A DNA stretch of 64,000 bases, from positions 12,403-76,402 of the forward strand of contig CAZJEN010000015.1 of the NCBI GenBank assembly GCA_964545045.1, read 5' to 3'. The DNA comes from SIG307 sp964545045. Its GTDB lineage: Bacteria > Bacillota > Clostridia > Lachnospirales > Lachnospiraceae. Under the pieces are notes generated by a model that did no database searches, was not told the DNA's origin, and was given only the letters and a program-made list of their open reading frames with translations. Shown here piece after piece: positions 1 through 8,833 of the stretch. Each line of letters starts with the position of its first letter. The first letter of the stretch is position 1. A program made the translations under genes and the position numbers.

Positions 1-87
1 TACAAACAATACAAACACCACAACTCCCAGTACAATCCATTTTCCTACACCCGACTTCTGCGGGTATCTTTCTATCTTTTCTTCCAT
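1..87 (-). CDS. N-terminus of a membrane protein, cut by the window edge
   Basis: The first 29 codons of a minus-strand gene start at an ATG at 87 and run off the window edge. A GGGGGA ribosome site lies just upstream, in the 18-base gap after the SPFH gene. The visible residues are a short charged segment followed by a run of Val, Leu and Phe, typical of a membrane anchor. Its position directly after an HflC-like gene suggests a second envelope protein in the same operon, perhaps another SPFH protein, but too little is visible to name it. Confidence 0.55.
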   Translation of the reverse strand, partial: MEEKIERYPQKSGVGKWIVLGVVVFVLFV

Positions 88-105
88 GTCAAATCCCCCT
101 TCCTA

Positions 106-1056
106 TTACTGCATGACCGGTGCCAGCGATGCTGCCGGGCTATCGGACTCCAAAGAATCCAGCGGCAACCACTTTTCAATGGAACCGTCACTGCTGTCGA
201 TAATCAGCTTCAAATCCGGAAGAAGCTCTTCCATGGCTTCATAATACATACGCTGCTTTGTAATCAGCGGGTACTTAATGTACTCTTCATACAATGCATT
301 AAAACGTGCCGCCTGACCCTTCGCCTCATTAATACGGGCTTCCTTGGTGGCCTGCGCTTCCTTCACGATTCGATCCGCCTCTGCCTCGGCCGCCGGAAGC
401 TTTTCACTCTCATATTTTTTCGCATTGTTTTCCGCAGTTTCCTTTCCCTGCTTTGCGGTTTCTACCGCCTTGAAAGCCTCCATAACCTCAACTGTCGGCG
501 GCTCCGCATCCTGAATGGTAATATTCACCAGCTGAACACCGATATCCTGTTTCGTCAGCTCCGCAATAATCATTTCCTTAATCGTCCCCTGAATCTCAAC
601 CTTTTTGGTGGTAATTACATCATACACCTCGTTATGTCCCACTACGGTGCGGATACAGGACTGTGCGATGTTCTTTAAAATCGTCACCGGATACTCTGAC
701 GCATACAGCGCCTTCACCGGATCGATTACTTTGTATTCTACATAAAAATCCACATTTACAAAGCTGTCGTCGGATGTAATCATAAGAGACTCATCTTCCT
801 TCGTCACATTCGTAGCCTCATCGTAACCGATGGCAAAGCCCTTGATGGTGGTATTTACCTTTTCCACCTTCTGTACAAACGGAATCTTCATATGAAGACC
901 CGGCTCGCTTACCGTGCTCGGTACACCGAAGGTCGTTACCACTGCCTGTTCCTGCTCTTTGATCGTGTAAAACGAACTAAAGAGTACTACCAGTACCGCA
1001 ATGGCTAATACTACAAAGCCCACCAATTTCAGTACTGCTTTTGTCTGTTTGTCCAT
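106..1056 (-). CDS. SPFH/prohibitin-family membrane protein, HflC-like
   Basis: SPFH (band 7) proteins form membrane rings and modulate membrane proteases such as FtsH; the exact role here is inferred. The 316-residue product has one N-terminal membrane segment (about residues 10-30). An SPFH domain follows, starting at the typical motif EQAVVTTFG and including NTTIKGFAIG-like strands. A charged Ala/Glu/Lys-rich coiled coil covers about residues 190-270. Length matches HflC. The start has a good AGGAGG site 6 bases upstream. The partial membrane protein gene follows within 20 bases, so they are probably co-transcribed. HflK, the usual partner, is not recognisable in the window. Confidence 0.85.
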   Translation of the reverse strand: MDKQTKAVLKLVGFVVLAIAVLVVLFSSFYTIKEQEQAVVTTFGVPSTVSEPGLHMKIPFVQKVEKVNTTIKGFAIGYDEATNVTKEDESLMITSDDSFVNVDFYVEYKVIDPVKALYASEYPVTILKNIAQSCIRTVVGHNEVYDVITTKKVEIQGTIKEMIIAELTKQDIGVQLVNITIQDAEPPTVEVMEAFKAVETAKQGKETAENNAKKYESEKLPAAEAEADRIVKEAQATKEARINEAKGQAARFNALYEEYIKYPLITKQRMYYEAMEELLPDLKLIIDSSDGSIEKWLPLDSLESDSPAASLAPVMQ

Positions 1057-1151
1057 AATGTCCTCCTTTTTTGCGGTTGTTTCCGCATGTTCTGCCCTAA
1101 TATAGTTCCCACACCTCTTATCGGTCGCCCCGTCACCTGTCGCATCAGCTA

Positions 1152-1805
1152 TCAGCCCAACAAATACTCCGTCAGCTCCTGCGGCGTCTGCACAAGATAA
1201 ATTGCTCCGGCGGACGACAACTCCTGCTCATCCCCAAACCCATACAATACGCCGATGGTTTTTATCCCCACCGCGGCGGCACCGATGACATCAAAGTTCC
1301 GGTCGCCCACCATAATTACTTCCCCTATATCGGTGATTCCGTTCTGCTCTAAGGCATAACGGACTACCTGCTCTTTTGTGCTGCGGTCTTTCGCGTAGTC
1401 ATCCGCGCCGCAAAGCATGGTAAAATACTTTGCAAGGCCGAAATGCTCCATAATCCGCACCGCATACCGCTCCGGCTTTGAGGTAGCCAGAATCAGCTTT
1501 GCTCCCGCTTCGGACAAAGCCTTTAGCATCTCCTCTACGCCGTCGTACACTTCGTTTTCCGCCCAGCCGATATCGCCGTATCGTTCCCGATACTTGGCGG
1601 TAGCCTCTAGGGCCTGTTCCTTCGTAAAATGATAAAACTCGTCAAAGGACTGAAGTAACGGCGGTCCGATGACCTTACGAAGCTCGGTCCGGTCCTCCAC
1701 ATGAATTCCCATGTGCTCCAGGGCATAGGCAAAGCTCTTTGTAATGCCCTCCTCCGGATTGGTTACCGTTCCGTCCAAATCAAATAAAATATACTTGTAT
1801 TTCAT
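1152..1805 (-). CDS. HAD-family hydrolase, phosphoglycolate phosphatase-like
   Basis: A haloacid dehalogenase-superfamily phosphatase of 217 residues. It carries motif I DLDGT (nucleophile Asp9, acid/base Asp11), motif II in LATSKP, and motif IV MVGDRNFD with the metal-binding Asp. The inserted cap between residues 20 and 80 fits the Gph/PgmB-like subfamily. Substrate cannot be told from sequence; phosphoglycolate, beta-phosphoglucomutase-type or pyrophosphatase activity are all possible. The frame stays open to 1877, but the AAAGGA site and the conserved start MKYKYILFDLDG place the start at 1805. It follows the PEGA gene by 71 bases and is probably in the same transcript. Confidence 0.85.
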   Translation of the reverse strand: MKYKYILFDLDGTVTNPEEGITKSFAYALEHMGIHVEDRTELRKVIGPPLLQSFDEFYHFTKEQALEATAKYRERYGDIGWAENEVYDGVEEMLKALSEAGAKLILATSKPERYAVRIMEHFGLAKYFTMLCGADDYAKDRSTKEQVVRYALEQNGITDIGEVIMVGDRNFDVIGAAAVGIKTIGVLYGFGDEQELSSAGAIYLVQTPQELTEYLLG

Positions 1806-1876
1806 AGTATGTCCTTTCTTCCTGTCTGCGTCATTCCGGGCTCGGATGCCTTTTCTGTCCGGCTGCCCGTTCGGCA

Positions 1877-3394
1877 TCAGTTCATGGAAAACTTCCAGTA
1901 CACGTCTCCCTCAAAACTTCCCTCGTCCACGGTTACAGTATATTCCTTTTCCTTGCCGTTCTTCCGCAGGGTAATGGTATAAGTGCCGAGAATCTTTTCA
2001 AACTCCACCGGAGCCGTTCCAAGGCTGACACCGTCAATCAGTATCACCGCGCCTGCAGGCTCCAGAAGGAAGGTACTGAATTCCTTATCGTACTCGTAAC
2101 CGCCTGCCTCTCCGATCGGCACATACCGACGGTCTGAGGTTTCTTCGTCTCCCGTACCGTCTGCGCTTCCTCCCTGAGAACTACTGTCGGAACCGCCGTC
2201 ACCGGAAATACCGTCATTGCCGTCTCCGGACGTATCACCGGAATCGTCATCCCCCGGATTTTCCTCCGTTCCGCTGCCATCTCCGGCCTCCGAACCGTTA
2301 CCGCCCGCTCCTTCGTTTCCTCCCTGAGAATCATCCTCCTCTCCGGAAGGCTCCTCCCAAGAGGCCGGCCGCTCCGGCAAATCAATTTGGAAGGTATGAT
2401 ACGGCTTCGTAATATTCAAATAGCCCTTATATGTAGCATAGCCTCCAAGCTCGGCTTCGATTTTATGCTCTCCGTATTCCAGTACCAGATCCTGCTCGTA
2501 ATAATCCACCTGTTCCCCGTCGATTTTTAACACTGCGGAAAACGGCGTAATCTTAAACCGCACCTCTGCGGTTTTCACCGGCGCACCGCCGTACTCATAC
2601 AAATCAATAACCACCTGCTCGTTCCGGGCCACCGTCACCTCCGCTGCCGCGGCATTTTTCTCACCGATGACAGACACGGTATACTTGCCCTCCCGCACCA
2701 GATAGGTGGGTTCTCCTTCTAAAGTATGACTTTCGTCCTTAAAGGAAACCTTCGCCCCCTGGAACTCGCTGCAATTAATGAGCTTAATGGAGCCGTGACC
2801 TTTTATCACATGAATGGTCAGAATCTGCATTCCGAAACCGGTAAGCTCCACCCGGTCAATGTCCCGGACTTCGCCCACCGCAATCTGCTCTCCTTCGCAG
2901 TACGCCACAGTCTTTTCCGTAATCTTATAATTCGAATCATTTACATTTAGAGAATCCGCCGTAATGGAAAACTCCTCCACGCCGTGCAGCTCCCAATGCT
3001 CATCGGACATCTTCATCCGCACCAGTGTATCGTCCCCGTTATACTCCGTCCGGACAATATCGCCGTACTGTAAGGACGCCGCATAGGTCAGACTACCGTA
3101 CTTGCTGCGGATATCCGCCGCCACCCCGTAAGAAAGGGACACTTCGCCGCCCTCCTCCAGGTCGTACAAAGTAATCGCACCGGCTTCCGTATCCACCGAC
3201 TTTATCATCATAAGCTTATTGTGCTCTGCCACGACCGCCGCCGTTGCCCCGGCTGTCGCCTTTGGCTTCGTTCCCGGCTTTTTCGTCACAGCAGGCTCGT
3301 CTTCTTTTCCCGAAAAAAGCGTCAGCACCGTCACCAGAAGAATACCCACCACTGACGCTGCCAACAAAAAAAGAACGCGCTTTTCACTTTTCAT
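1877..3394 (-). CDS. Membrane-anchored PEGA-domain protein
   Basis: A 505-residue protein with one N-terminal membrane anchor (residues 7-27) and a predicted extracytoplasmic body. Two PEGA-like modules are visible: one around residues 280-335 (KITPFSAVLKIDGEQVDYYE) and one at the C-terminus (AGAVILIDGVSLGTAPVEF, ending FSMN). They are joined by about 90 residues rich in Gly, Ser, Asp and Glu, a flexible acidic linker. PEGA domains are beta-rich modules of cell-surface proteins with no known enzymatic activity. The start follows an AAGGAG site and a near-consensus promoter (3428-3456). The exact function is unknown; binding of wall or polysaccharide is only a guess. Confidence 0.75.
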   Translation of the reverse strand: MKSEKRVLFLLAASVVGILLVTVLTLFSGKEDEPAVTKKPGTKPKATAGATAAVVAEHNKLMMIKSVDTEAGAITLYDLEEGGEVSLSYGVAADIRSKYGSLTYAASLQYGDIVRTEYNGDDTLVRMKMSDEHWELHGVEEFSITADSLNVNDSNYKITEKTVAYCEGEQIAVGEVRDIDRVELTGFGMQILTIHVIKGHGSIKLINCSEFQGAKVSFKDESHTLEGEPTYLVREGKYTVSVIGEKNAAAAEVTVARNEQVVIDLYEYGGAPVKTAEVRFKITPFSAVLKIDGEQVDYYEQDLVLEYGEHKIEAELGGYATYKGYLNITKPYHTFQIDLPERPASWEEPSGEEDDSQGGNEGAGGNGSEAGDGSGTEENPGDDDSGDTSGDGNDGISGDGGSDSSSQGGSADGTGDEETSDRRYVPIGEAGGYEYDKEFSTFLLEPAGAVILIDGVSLGTAPVEFEKILGTYTITLRKNGKEKEYTVTVDEGSFEGDVYWKFSMN

Positions 3395-3427
3395 GCAAAC
3401 TCCTTCCGGCCCATGGCCTATGGACTT

Positions 3428-3456
3428 ATTATAGCGAAAAACGCGTGATGATTCAA
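3428..3456 (-). promoter_or_regulatory. Sigma-A-type promoter for the PEGA gene
   Basis: On the minus strand TTGAAT (3456-3451) and TATAAT (3433-3428) are separated by 17 bases, about 35 bases upstream of the PEGA gene start. The -10 hexamer is consensus and the -35 has two mismatches. Confidence 0.6.
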
Positions 3457-3474
3457 GAGCTATTTCTTAATGCA

Positions 3475-4185
3475 TCAAAAACGCATCAAAAGATACAACA
3501 CAAGAATATGTCCCGGATAGAACAAATAGAAGAACCATTTAAAAAATCCCGGTGCCGCTTTCGATTTTCTTCCGTTATAAAAGAACAATATCACCACGCC
3601 CGATGCCACAAGGCTCAGGGAATCGCATACCGTATGCAAAAGCGCCGGTCCGAAGGAAGTCTCTATCAGGTAATTCGGCAGCATCATAACGATAAACAGC
3701 AATACCGAAAGTCCGTAGGAAATCGTAAGCTTTTTCCTGTCGTTTTTGCTCCAACGGAACAACAACGTAAAGGTCGGTGCCATCACAGCCCAGTCCGAGA
3801 ACACCGACATAAGAAACAGCAACACAATTAACGGCACCTTATACCATTTCTCCTGCAGATGCTCCAAAATGCACAATATCAAAAAGCAGAACAGCAACGT
3901 AAACAGCATATTAAATATTACGGCATCAAACGCCAACGTATACTGCACCTGTGACAGCAAAGCGAACAGCAACAAACGTTGTCCGTACTTTTTCCTGGAT
4001 CTGGTGTATTCAAACCCTTCCACCAGAAAATAACACATGGTGATTGCCGTAAAATACCCCACACCCACAAATACGTCATAGAACATAGATTCCGGCGTAA
4101 GTAATGTATGCGCAATGTGGTTCAACAGCATGGTGAACATTGCAACACACTTGATGACATTTCGGTCTAAACCTCTTTTTTCCAT
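3475..4185 (-). CDS. TraX-family multispanning membrane protein
   Basis: A 236-residue hydrophobic protein with about seven or eight membrane segments. The opening (LDRNVIKCVAMFTMLLNHIAH) and the sequences CYFLVEGFEYTRSRKKYG and FSDWAVMAP match the TraX family, acyltransferase-like proteins named for F-pilin N-acetylation. In Firmicutes most TraX homologues are chromosomal and of unknown substrate. ATG at 4185 with AGGGAG seven bases upstream is preferred over an upstream in-frame start at 4215. It sits at the 3' end of the peptide island. A link to peptide modification or to the surface is possible but not shown. Confidence 0.75.
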   Translation of the reverse strand: MEKRGLDRNVIKCVAMFTMLLNHIAHTLLTPESMFYDVFVGVGYFTAITMCYFLVEGFEYTRSRKKYGQRLLLFALLSQVQYTLAFDAVIFNMLFTLLFCFLILCILEHLQEKWYKVPLIVLLFLMSVFSDWAVMAPTFTLLFRWSKNDRKKLTISYGLSVLLFIVMMLPNYLIETSFGPALLHTVCDSLSLVASGVVILFFYNGRKSKAAPGFFKWFFYLFYPGHILVLYLLMRF

Positions 4186-4299
4186 ATCGATTCTCCCTAT
4201 CCTAATTTGCAACAAGCAAATTCAATTTCTCTAATACAAAGGTCATTATCTTTATTTCTTCAAGGCATTCCTTGTCATGCTCTCATGTACAATCTTGCA

Positions 4300-4626
4300 T
4301 CAGCTAAATCTAATCGCAAATAAAATTACCGCCACCAGTTCTACCACCGCCAAACCAGCAATCACCGCTATCATTACCTTTATGCCCTTCGGAATATTTT
4401 CTCGATTATCTTTTATTGAGTGGCCTTCTTTTTTCAACATAAAAAACACATAACACAGTATACCCACCGAAATCGAAAATGCCGTCCAACCAATCACATT
4501 TATAACCATATTTTCTAAAAAGCCCCCAAACCAATCACACGCTACACCCACGAAATAAAACAATACATTTATCCACAATAACTTTTTATATTTTTCCATC
4601 CTCTGCTTGTTATCCTTTCTTACCAT
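4300..4626 (-). CDS. Small membrane protein, candidate bacteriocin immunity protein
   Basis: A protein of about 108 residues with three predicted membrane helices (around LLWINVLFYFVGVACDW, NVIGWTAFSISVGILCYVF, KVMIAVIAGLAVVELVAVIL) and a charged loop after the second. No family is recognised. It lies 87 bases downstream of a double-glycine precursor gene on the same strand, the usual place for a dedicated immunity gene. The start at 4626 uses an AGAGGA site; ATG at 4599 is an alternative and the frame is open to 4680. Immunity is inferred from context and topology only. Confidence 0.55.
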   Translation of the reverse strand: MVRKDNKQRMEKYKKLLWINVLFYFVGVACDWFGGFLENMVINVIGWTAFSISVGILCYVFFMLKKEGHSIKDNRENIPKGIKVMIAVIAGLAVVELVAVILFAIRFS

Positions 4627-4713
4627 ATATTTAATAGTCCTCTGACAGTGCTCATGTAAAGGGTGCATGAGCACCATCATACTACGGCCTTTTTCCCTCT
4701 TAGCTTATCGAAA

Positions 4714-4965
4714 TTATACTCCCATTTTTCCAGCTTTATAGCTCATAAAGTCGCAAACAGCGTACTCAACAGTACCAACCACTGCAAGTGCACCACACGC
4801 AAGTGCTGTAGCCGGAGCAGTCGCCATAGCCGCACCTACAGTGCAAACTCCTATTGCAACCGTCGAAAACACCTTCAACCCTTCAAACACATCCTGCCAG
4901 TCACCACCGTCAACTTCCATCATCTCATTCTGAGACAGTTCATTAAAACCATTTGCCATAACCAT
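4714..4965 (-). CDS. Double-glycine bacteriocin precursor (class II-like)
   Basis: An 83-residue peptide with a leader ending in MMEVDGG (Gly-Gly at residues 20-21), preceded by FNELSQNEM. This pattern is read by C39 peptidase exporters. The predicted mature part (about 62 residues) starts DWQDVF. It is rich in Ala, Gly and Val, with three Cys and helix-promoting stretches such as TVGAAMATAPATALACGAL, like pore-forming class II bacteriocins. A consensus AGGAGG site lies nine bases before the ATG. It sits just after the HlyD adaptor gene and before a small membrane gene, as in export-plus-immunity operons. No exact bacteriocin family is recognised. Confidence 0.8.
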   Translation of the reverse strand: MVMANGFNELSQNEMMEVDGGDWQDVFEGLKVFSTVAIGVCTVGAAMATAPATALACGALAVVGTVEYAVCDFMSYKAGKMGV

Positions 4966-5194
4966 CGTTATGTACCTCCTTTTAAGTATTTGTTTTGGTT
5001 TTCAAACTTACCAAGGACATGGTATACCTATCTCGAGCTCTTCCTTTGTTTGTGTTCCTCGGTTTAGCTTCCGCCCCCACTGTAGCCGAATGAACCGGAA
5101 GCCATTTATATATCACAGCTTGTGCCTGTCCGTCTTATTCATACATGCGGCTGAAATATATCCTTTTAACATAACTCATAGTAACCATCGCATT

Positions 5195-6088
5195 CTAATT
5201 CACAGCAAGCAAATTCAACTTTTCTAACACAAAGGTCATTATCTTTTCTTCTCCGGTAATAATCTTTGCCTCGCATGCCATACCGGCTTTCAGTGATACC
5301 GGCTCTCCTTTCGCATCCACAAAGCGTTCCGTGTCTACGGAAGCCTCCGCCAAATAATACGCCATGCCGCTTTGTGCATCCACACGAATATCGTTTGATA
5401 CCTTGGTTAACGTTCCGTAAACATAGCCGTATTCTGTATTCGGAAAAGAATACACGTTAAGCTTTACCTGCATTCCCGGCTCCAGACCGGCTACATCCGC
5501 ATTGTTTACATAAATCAGGCACTTATATCCGGTTTCCTCCGGAGGCAGAATACTGCACACCTCAACACCGGCGCTCATCTGATTTCCCACCACCGGCTCC
5601 TGCAGCATATTTACTACACCGTCACACGGGGCTTTCACATAGCATTTTTCAATGGAACGGTTAATCGCGGAAAGCTGAAATTCCACTTCGCTTAACAGTT
5701 CATTGTAAGAATCTCCTGCTTGCGTTTCCTCAAGGCACTGCTTATAGAAGGCTGCTTTTTCCTCATAAAACGCCTTCTGCGCCAACAGCTCTTCATGCTC
5801 CACCACATACAAAAGTTCACCCGCTTCCACCAAGCTTCCATCTTCCGCATGTACCGAAAGCACTTCCCCGCCTACAGTATTTACCACCGTGTTCACCGTC
5901 CCGCCGGGACGCAGCATTCCGTTTGCATTCACCGCAATATCAATTTTCCCAAGACACATCCATAGTACCGCCACAATAACAAGTGCCAGGCACGTATACA
6001 GAAACGCCGGTAACGCACGGTTCGGCTTGCTCTCATACACCTCTCGACTGTCAGACATCTCATTCATATTTATAATAATAGGTTTCAT
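5195..6088 (-). CDS. HlyD-family adaptor of the peptide exporter
   Basis: A 297-residue membrane fusion protein with a cytoplasmic N-terminus, one membrane helix (about LPAFLYTCLALVIVAVLWMCL) and a biotinyl-lipoyl-like beta barrel. The two half motifs are GGEVLSVHAEDGSLVEAGE and KAPCDGVVNMLQEPVVGNQM, with a short coiled coil between. It would connect the C39 ABC exporter to the cell exterior in a Gram-positive wall. ATG at 6088 has AGAGG eight bases upstream; 6094 is an alternative, and the frame opens at 6154. It lies downstream of the exporter gene and upstream of the class II-like precursor, in one operon. Confidence 0.85.
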   Translation of the reverse strand: MKPIIINMNEMSDSREVYESKPNRALPAFLYTCLALVIVAVLWMCLGKIDIAVNANGMLRPGGTVNTVVNTVGGEVLSVHAEDGSLVEAGELLYVVEHEELLAQKAFYEEKAAFYKQCLEETQAGDSYNELLSEVEFQLSAINRSIEKCYVKAPCDGVVNMLQEPVVGNQMSAGVEVCSILPPEETGYKCLIYVNNADVAGLEPGMQVKLNVYSFPNTEYGYVYGTLTKVSNDIRVDAQSGMAYYLAEASVDTERFVDAKGEPVSLKAGMACEAKIITGEEKIMTFVLEKLNLLAVN

Positions 6089-6188
6089 CGTCATACCCTC
6101 TTTTTTCGTTTTTGTAATGAACTCCCACCCGTCATTACGTATTTGTCTTATCATTTCGTAATCTTTTTATTATCTTTTTCTCTATTTA

Positions 6189-6269
6189 TTACCACAACGC
6201 GAACGGAATAATCGGTCCAGTAACAGACGACTTTACTGCAATTAAAAGTACCTTAACAATGGTATCCAT
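6189..6269 (-). CDS. 26-residue hydrophobic micropeptide
   Basis: A small ORF starting MDTIVKVLLIAVKSS and ending IIPFALW, with AGGAGG seven bases before its ATG. The ribosome site is stronger than that of many long genes here. It lies between the C39 exporter and the HlyD gene. It could be a leaderless or signalling peptide, a small membrane subunit, or a leader that couples translation. It has no Cys and no Gly-Gly site. It is not long enough for homology recognition; the call rests on the ribosome site and location. Confidence 0.5.
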   Translation of the reverse strand: MDTIVKVLLIAVKSSVTGPIIPFALW

Positions 6270-6373
6270 CCTGCATCCTCCTCTTCTTAGCATGCGTTTC
6301 CGCAAATGATTTATATCACAGCCTCACCATCCATTTTCTTCGTATGAAAGGGCAGAAATATACGAAATACCCT

Positions 6374-8557
6374 TTACTCTCCTGCCTGCTTCCACAGACC
6401 TGCGTACTTTCCGCCCAGTGCCAGCAGTTCTTCGTGATTTCCCTGCTCGATGATCCGGCCCTGTTCCATCACATAGATACAGTCGCAATGACGAATGGTG
6501 CTGAGGCGATGTGCAATAATAATCTGGGTTGTATCCTTCAAATGTTCCTCAATGGTACGCTCAATGGCACGCTCCGTAATGGAGTCCAGGTTACTGGTTG
6601 CCTCGTCCATAATGAGGATGTCCGGCTTTCTGAGAATTGCACGGGCAATCGCCAAACGCTGTCTCTGTCCGCCGGAGAGGTTAGAACCGTTTTCCTCCAG
6701 TCTTGTTTCATAACGAAGCGGAAGCTGATTGATAAACTCATGAGCCTGCGCTTTTCCTGCCGCATCAATAATCTCATCCACCGTAGCGTCCTCGTTACCA
6801 AGCTTTAAGTTCTCCATAATACTTCCGGAGAACAGGAAGGTTTCCTGCGGAATATAAGCAATCCGGTCACGTAGCAGCTCCAACTGAATATCCTGTACGT
6901 TGCGGTTACTAAGGAGGATTTCTCCTGTTTCCGGCTGATACAGATTCAGCAACAGCTTCGCCAGTGTGGTTTTTCCGGAACCGCTTTCTCCTACCAGGGC
7001 AATACGCTCACCCTTACGGATTTGAATGGAGATATCCTCAAGCACCGGTTTTCTCGTCCCGTAACGGAAGGTAATATTGTTGAATGCAATATCTCCCGCA
7101 AGGCTCATATCTTTAATTTTATGCTCCTCTGCAGAACGCTCAATCTCTAAGTCCAAAATCTCACCAAGACGATCGGATGCCACCAAAGCGGTCTGCATCT
7201 GCGGCTGCAGGTTAATCAGATTCTTCACCGGCGTCAGGAAATATCCCAAAAGAGAGTTAAAGGTAATTAACTGACCCATGGTCATATCGCCTTTGATTAC
7301 GGCATAACCGCCTACCCAGAGAATCACGATACCGCCCACCAGCTCCACGAAGCTTACAAGAGAGCTTTGCACGTTCGATACCGTTCCCAGGTGAAAAATA
7401 CTGCGAAGCAAACGAACAAACTTGTTCTCCGTATTCAGGTGTACCTTGCGCTCTGCGTTAAACGCCTTTACCGTCAGAATACCGTTTAAGGATTCAATCA
7501 TGTAGGAGGTCAGCTGTGCATTATCCTCCATCTGCTTTTCGTTCAACGTCCGGTACTTTTTATTAAAGGACAGTACAATGATGCAATAGAGCACCAGTAC
7601 CACGATGGTCACACCGAACATGGTTCCGTTCTGCATGTATAGAATAATCCCGCCGGCCACCGCCATCAGGGTATCAATCATAATGGTAAGCACCGCACTG
7701 GAAATAACATCCCGCACCTTTGAAGCGTCATTAAACCGAGAAATAATTTCACCGGTTTTCCTACTCTCAAAAAAATTCATTGGAAGTTCCAGTACATGAT
7801 TGTAATATCCCAACAGTAGTGACATATCTAGCCTCTGGCTCAAAAACAGAAGCAACTGGGACCGTACCACACCAAGTAATACCTTGAATAAATTCAACAA
7901 AACCACACCGATGGATACAATATGCAAAGTCTTTAACAATCCTCCCTGCAAAATATCATCCAGTAATACCTTATAATAAAAGGACCCCAGGATACCCAAT
8001 AAAGCCAACAACAGGGATGCCACAAACACCTGTGCCAAAAGACCCTTTTGGGGCTTTAACAGATACAGAAAGCGTGCAAACAAACCCCCCTTCGTCTCAT
8101 CACCCTTTTGAAAAGTTTCCGACGGCACCAATAAAATCAATACACCGCTCCACTGATACTTCGGCGGTTTTCCCTCTTCGTGTACCTCTCCGAAAAACTC
8201 CTCCGGTGTCAACTTCACAATGCCCCGCCCCGGATCTGCAATGATGACCTGCTTTTTTGTGATTTTATGTACTACCACGTAATGAAGCAGATTTCCGTCC
8301 ACAATCATATGTGCAATACACGGAAGGGGAAACTCGGAGAAAAAAGCTTCCTTATCGCCTTGTACCCCCTTCGCCTGAAACCCCAGCTTCTCCGCCGCCT
8401 TAATTACACCGTAAGCATTGGTTCCCTGCTTGTCCGTTCCCGCCACCTCGCGAATCCGAGTGATGGATATTTTCAGACCATACTGTCTTGAAACAGTCGC
8501 CAGACACGCTGCACCACAATCGGTGATATCATGTTGTTTTATACAATGACAATGCAT
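6374..8557 (-). CDS. C39 peptidase-containing ABC exporter for double-glycine peptides
   Basis: A 727-residue bacteriocin-type exporter that cuts the leader after Gly-Gly and pumps the peptide out. The N-terminal C39 peptidase has catalytic Cys14 in HDITDCGAACL, His about 92 in LLHYVVVH and Asp about 108 in ADPGRG. Six membrane helices follow (about residues 165-440). The ATPase shows Walker A GESGSGKT (about 520), signature LSGGQ (about 626) and Walker B IMDEATSNLD (about 649). All catalytic residues are intact. GGGAG stands eight bases before the ATG. It is flanked by precursor, adaptor and maturation genes, so it probably serves both precursor peptides in the island. Confidence 0.95.
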   Translation of the reverse strand: MHCHCIKQHDITDCGAACLATVSRQYGLKISITRIREVAGTDKQGTNAYGVIKAAEKLGFQAKGVQGDKEAFFSEFPLPCIAHMIVDGNLLHYVVVHKITKKQVIIADPGRGIVKLTPEEFFGEVHEEGKPPKYQWSGVLILLVPSETFQKGDETKGGLFARFLYLLKPQKGLLAQVFVASLLLALLGILGSFYYKVLLDDILQGGLLKTLHIVSIGVVLLNLFKVLLGVVRSQLLLFLSQRLDMSLLLGYYNHVLELPMNFFESRKTGEIISRFNDASKVRDVISSAVLTIMIDTLMAVAGGIILYMQNGTMFGVTIVVLVLYCIIVLSFNKKYRTLNEKQMEDNAQLTSYMIESLNGILTVKAFNAERKVHLNTENKFVRLLRSIFHLGTVSNVQSSLVSFVELVGGIVILWVGGYAVIKGDMTMGQLITFNSLLGYFLTPVKNLINLQPQMQTALVASDRLGEILDLEIERSAEEHKIKDMSLAGDIAFNNITFRYGTRKPVLEDISIQIRKGERIALVGESGSGKTTLAKLLLNLYQPETGEILLSNRNVQDIQLELLRDRIAYIPQETFLFSGSIMENLKLGNEDATVDEIIDAAGKAQAHEFINQLPLRYETRLEENGSNLSGGQRQRLAIARAILRKPDILIMDEATSNLDSITERAIERTIEEHLKDTTQIIIAHRLSTIRHCDCIYVMEQGRIIEQGNHEELLALGGKYAGLWKQAGE

Positions 8558-8602
8558 GAGAATTTCTCCCTTTTCTCAATCCACTCTTAGTAGACTCAAT
8601 GT

Positions 8603-8640
8603 TTTATAGGCGAAATATTGACAACTGCAACATTTCGCCT
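8603..8640 (-). promoter_or_regulatory. Promoter overlapping an inverted repeat, upstream of the C39 exporter
   Basis: A perfect 9-bp inverted repeat (8608-8616 and 8632-8640, AGGCGAAAT/ATTTCGCCT) with a 15-base spacer lies 50 bases upstream of the exporter gene. On the minus strand a possible promoter, TTGCAG (8630-8625) and TATAAA (8608-8603) with 16-base spacing, sits inside it. This arrangement suggests an operator controlling a separate exporter promoter. No regulator for it can be named. Confidence 0.4.
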
Positions 8641-8691
8641 ACATCCGTCTCATAAAAATTGTTACTATCTAGTATAATCTCATTACCATTT

Positions 8692-8775
8692 CTATTTGAC
8701 CAACACACCAATTGCGAGTGTAGCCGTGTCAGTAACCACCCCAAAACTTTTCAGTTTATCATCCACCACCTTCAT
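8692..8775 (-). CDS. 27-residue micro-ORF upstream of the exporter
   Basis: A short ORF reading MKVVDDKLKSFGVV and ending AIGVLVK, with an AGAAGGA stretch about 11 bases before the ATG. It lies between a small membrane gene and the exporter, where a gene-sized gap would otherwise be unexplained. The frame continues upstream, past an in-frame TAA, to another ATG at 8817, so it could be a decayed longer peptide. Support is weak. Confidence 0.3.
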   Translation of the reverse strand: MKVVDDKLKSFGVVTDTATLAIGVLVK

Positions 8776-8833
8776 CTGTTATGTCTTCCTTCTCTGGTAC
8801 AACACTTCACTATTCATTGTTATGCTTCAAAAG

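Noticed and set aside
3475..4185. TraX as a sign of a conjugative element
   Set aside because: No other transfer, integrase or relaxase gene is visible; TraX-like proteins are common on Firmicutes chromosomes.
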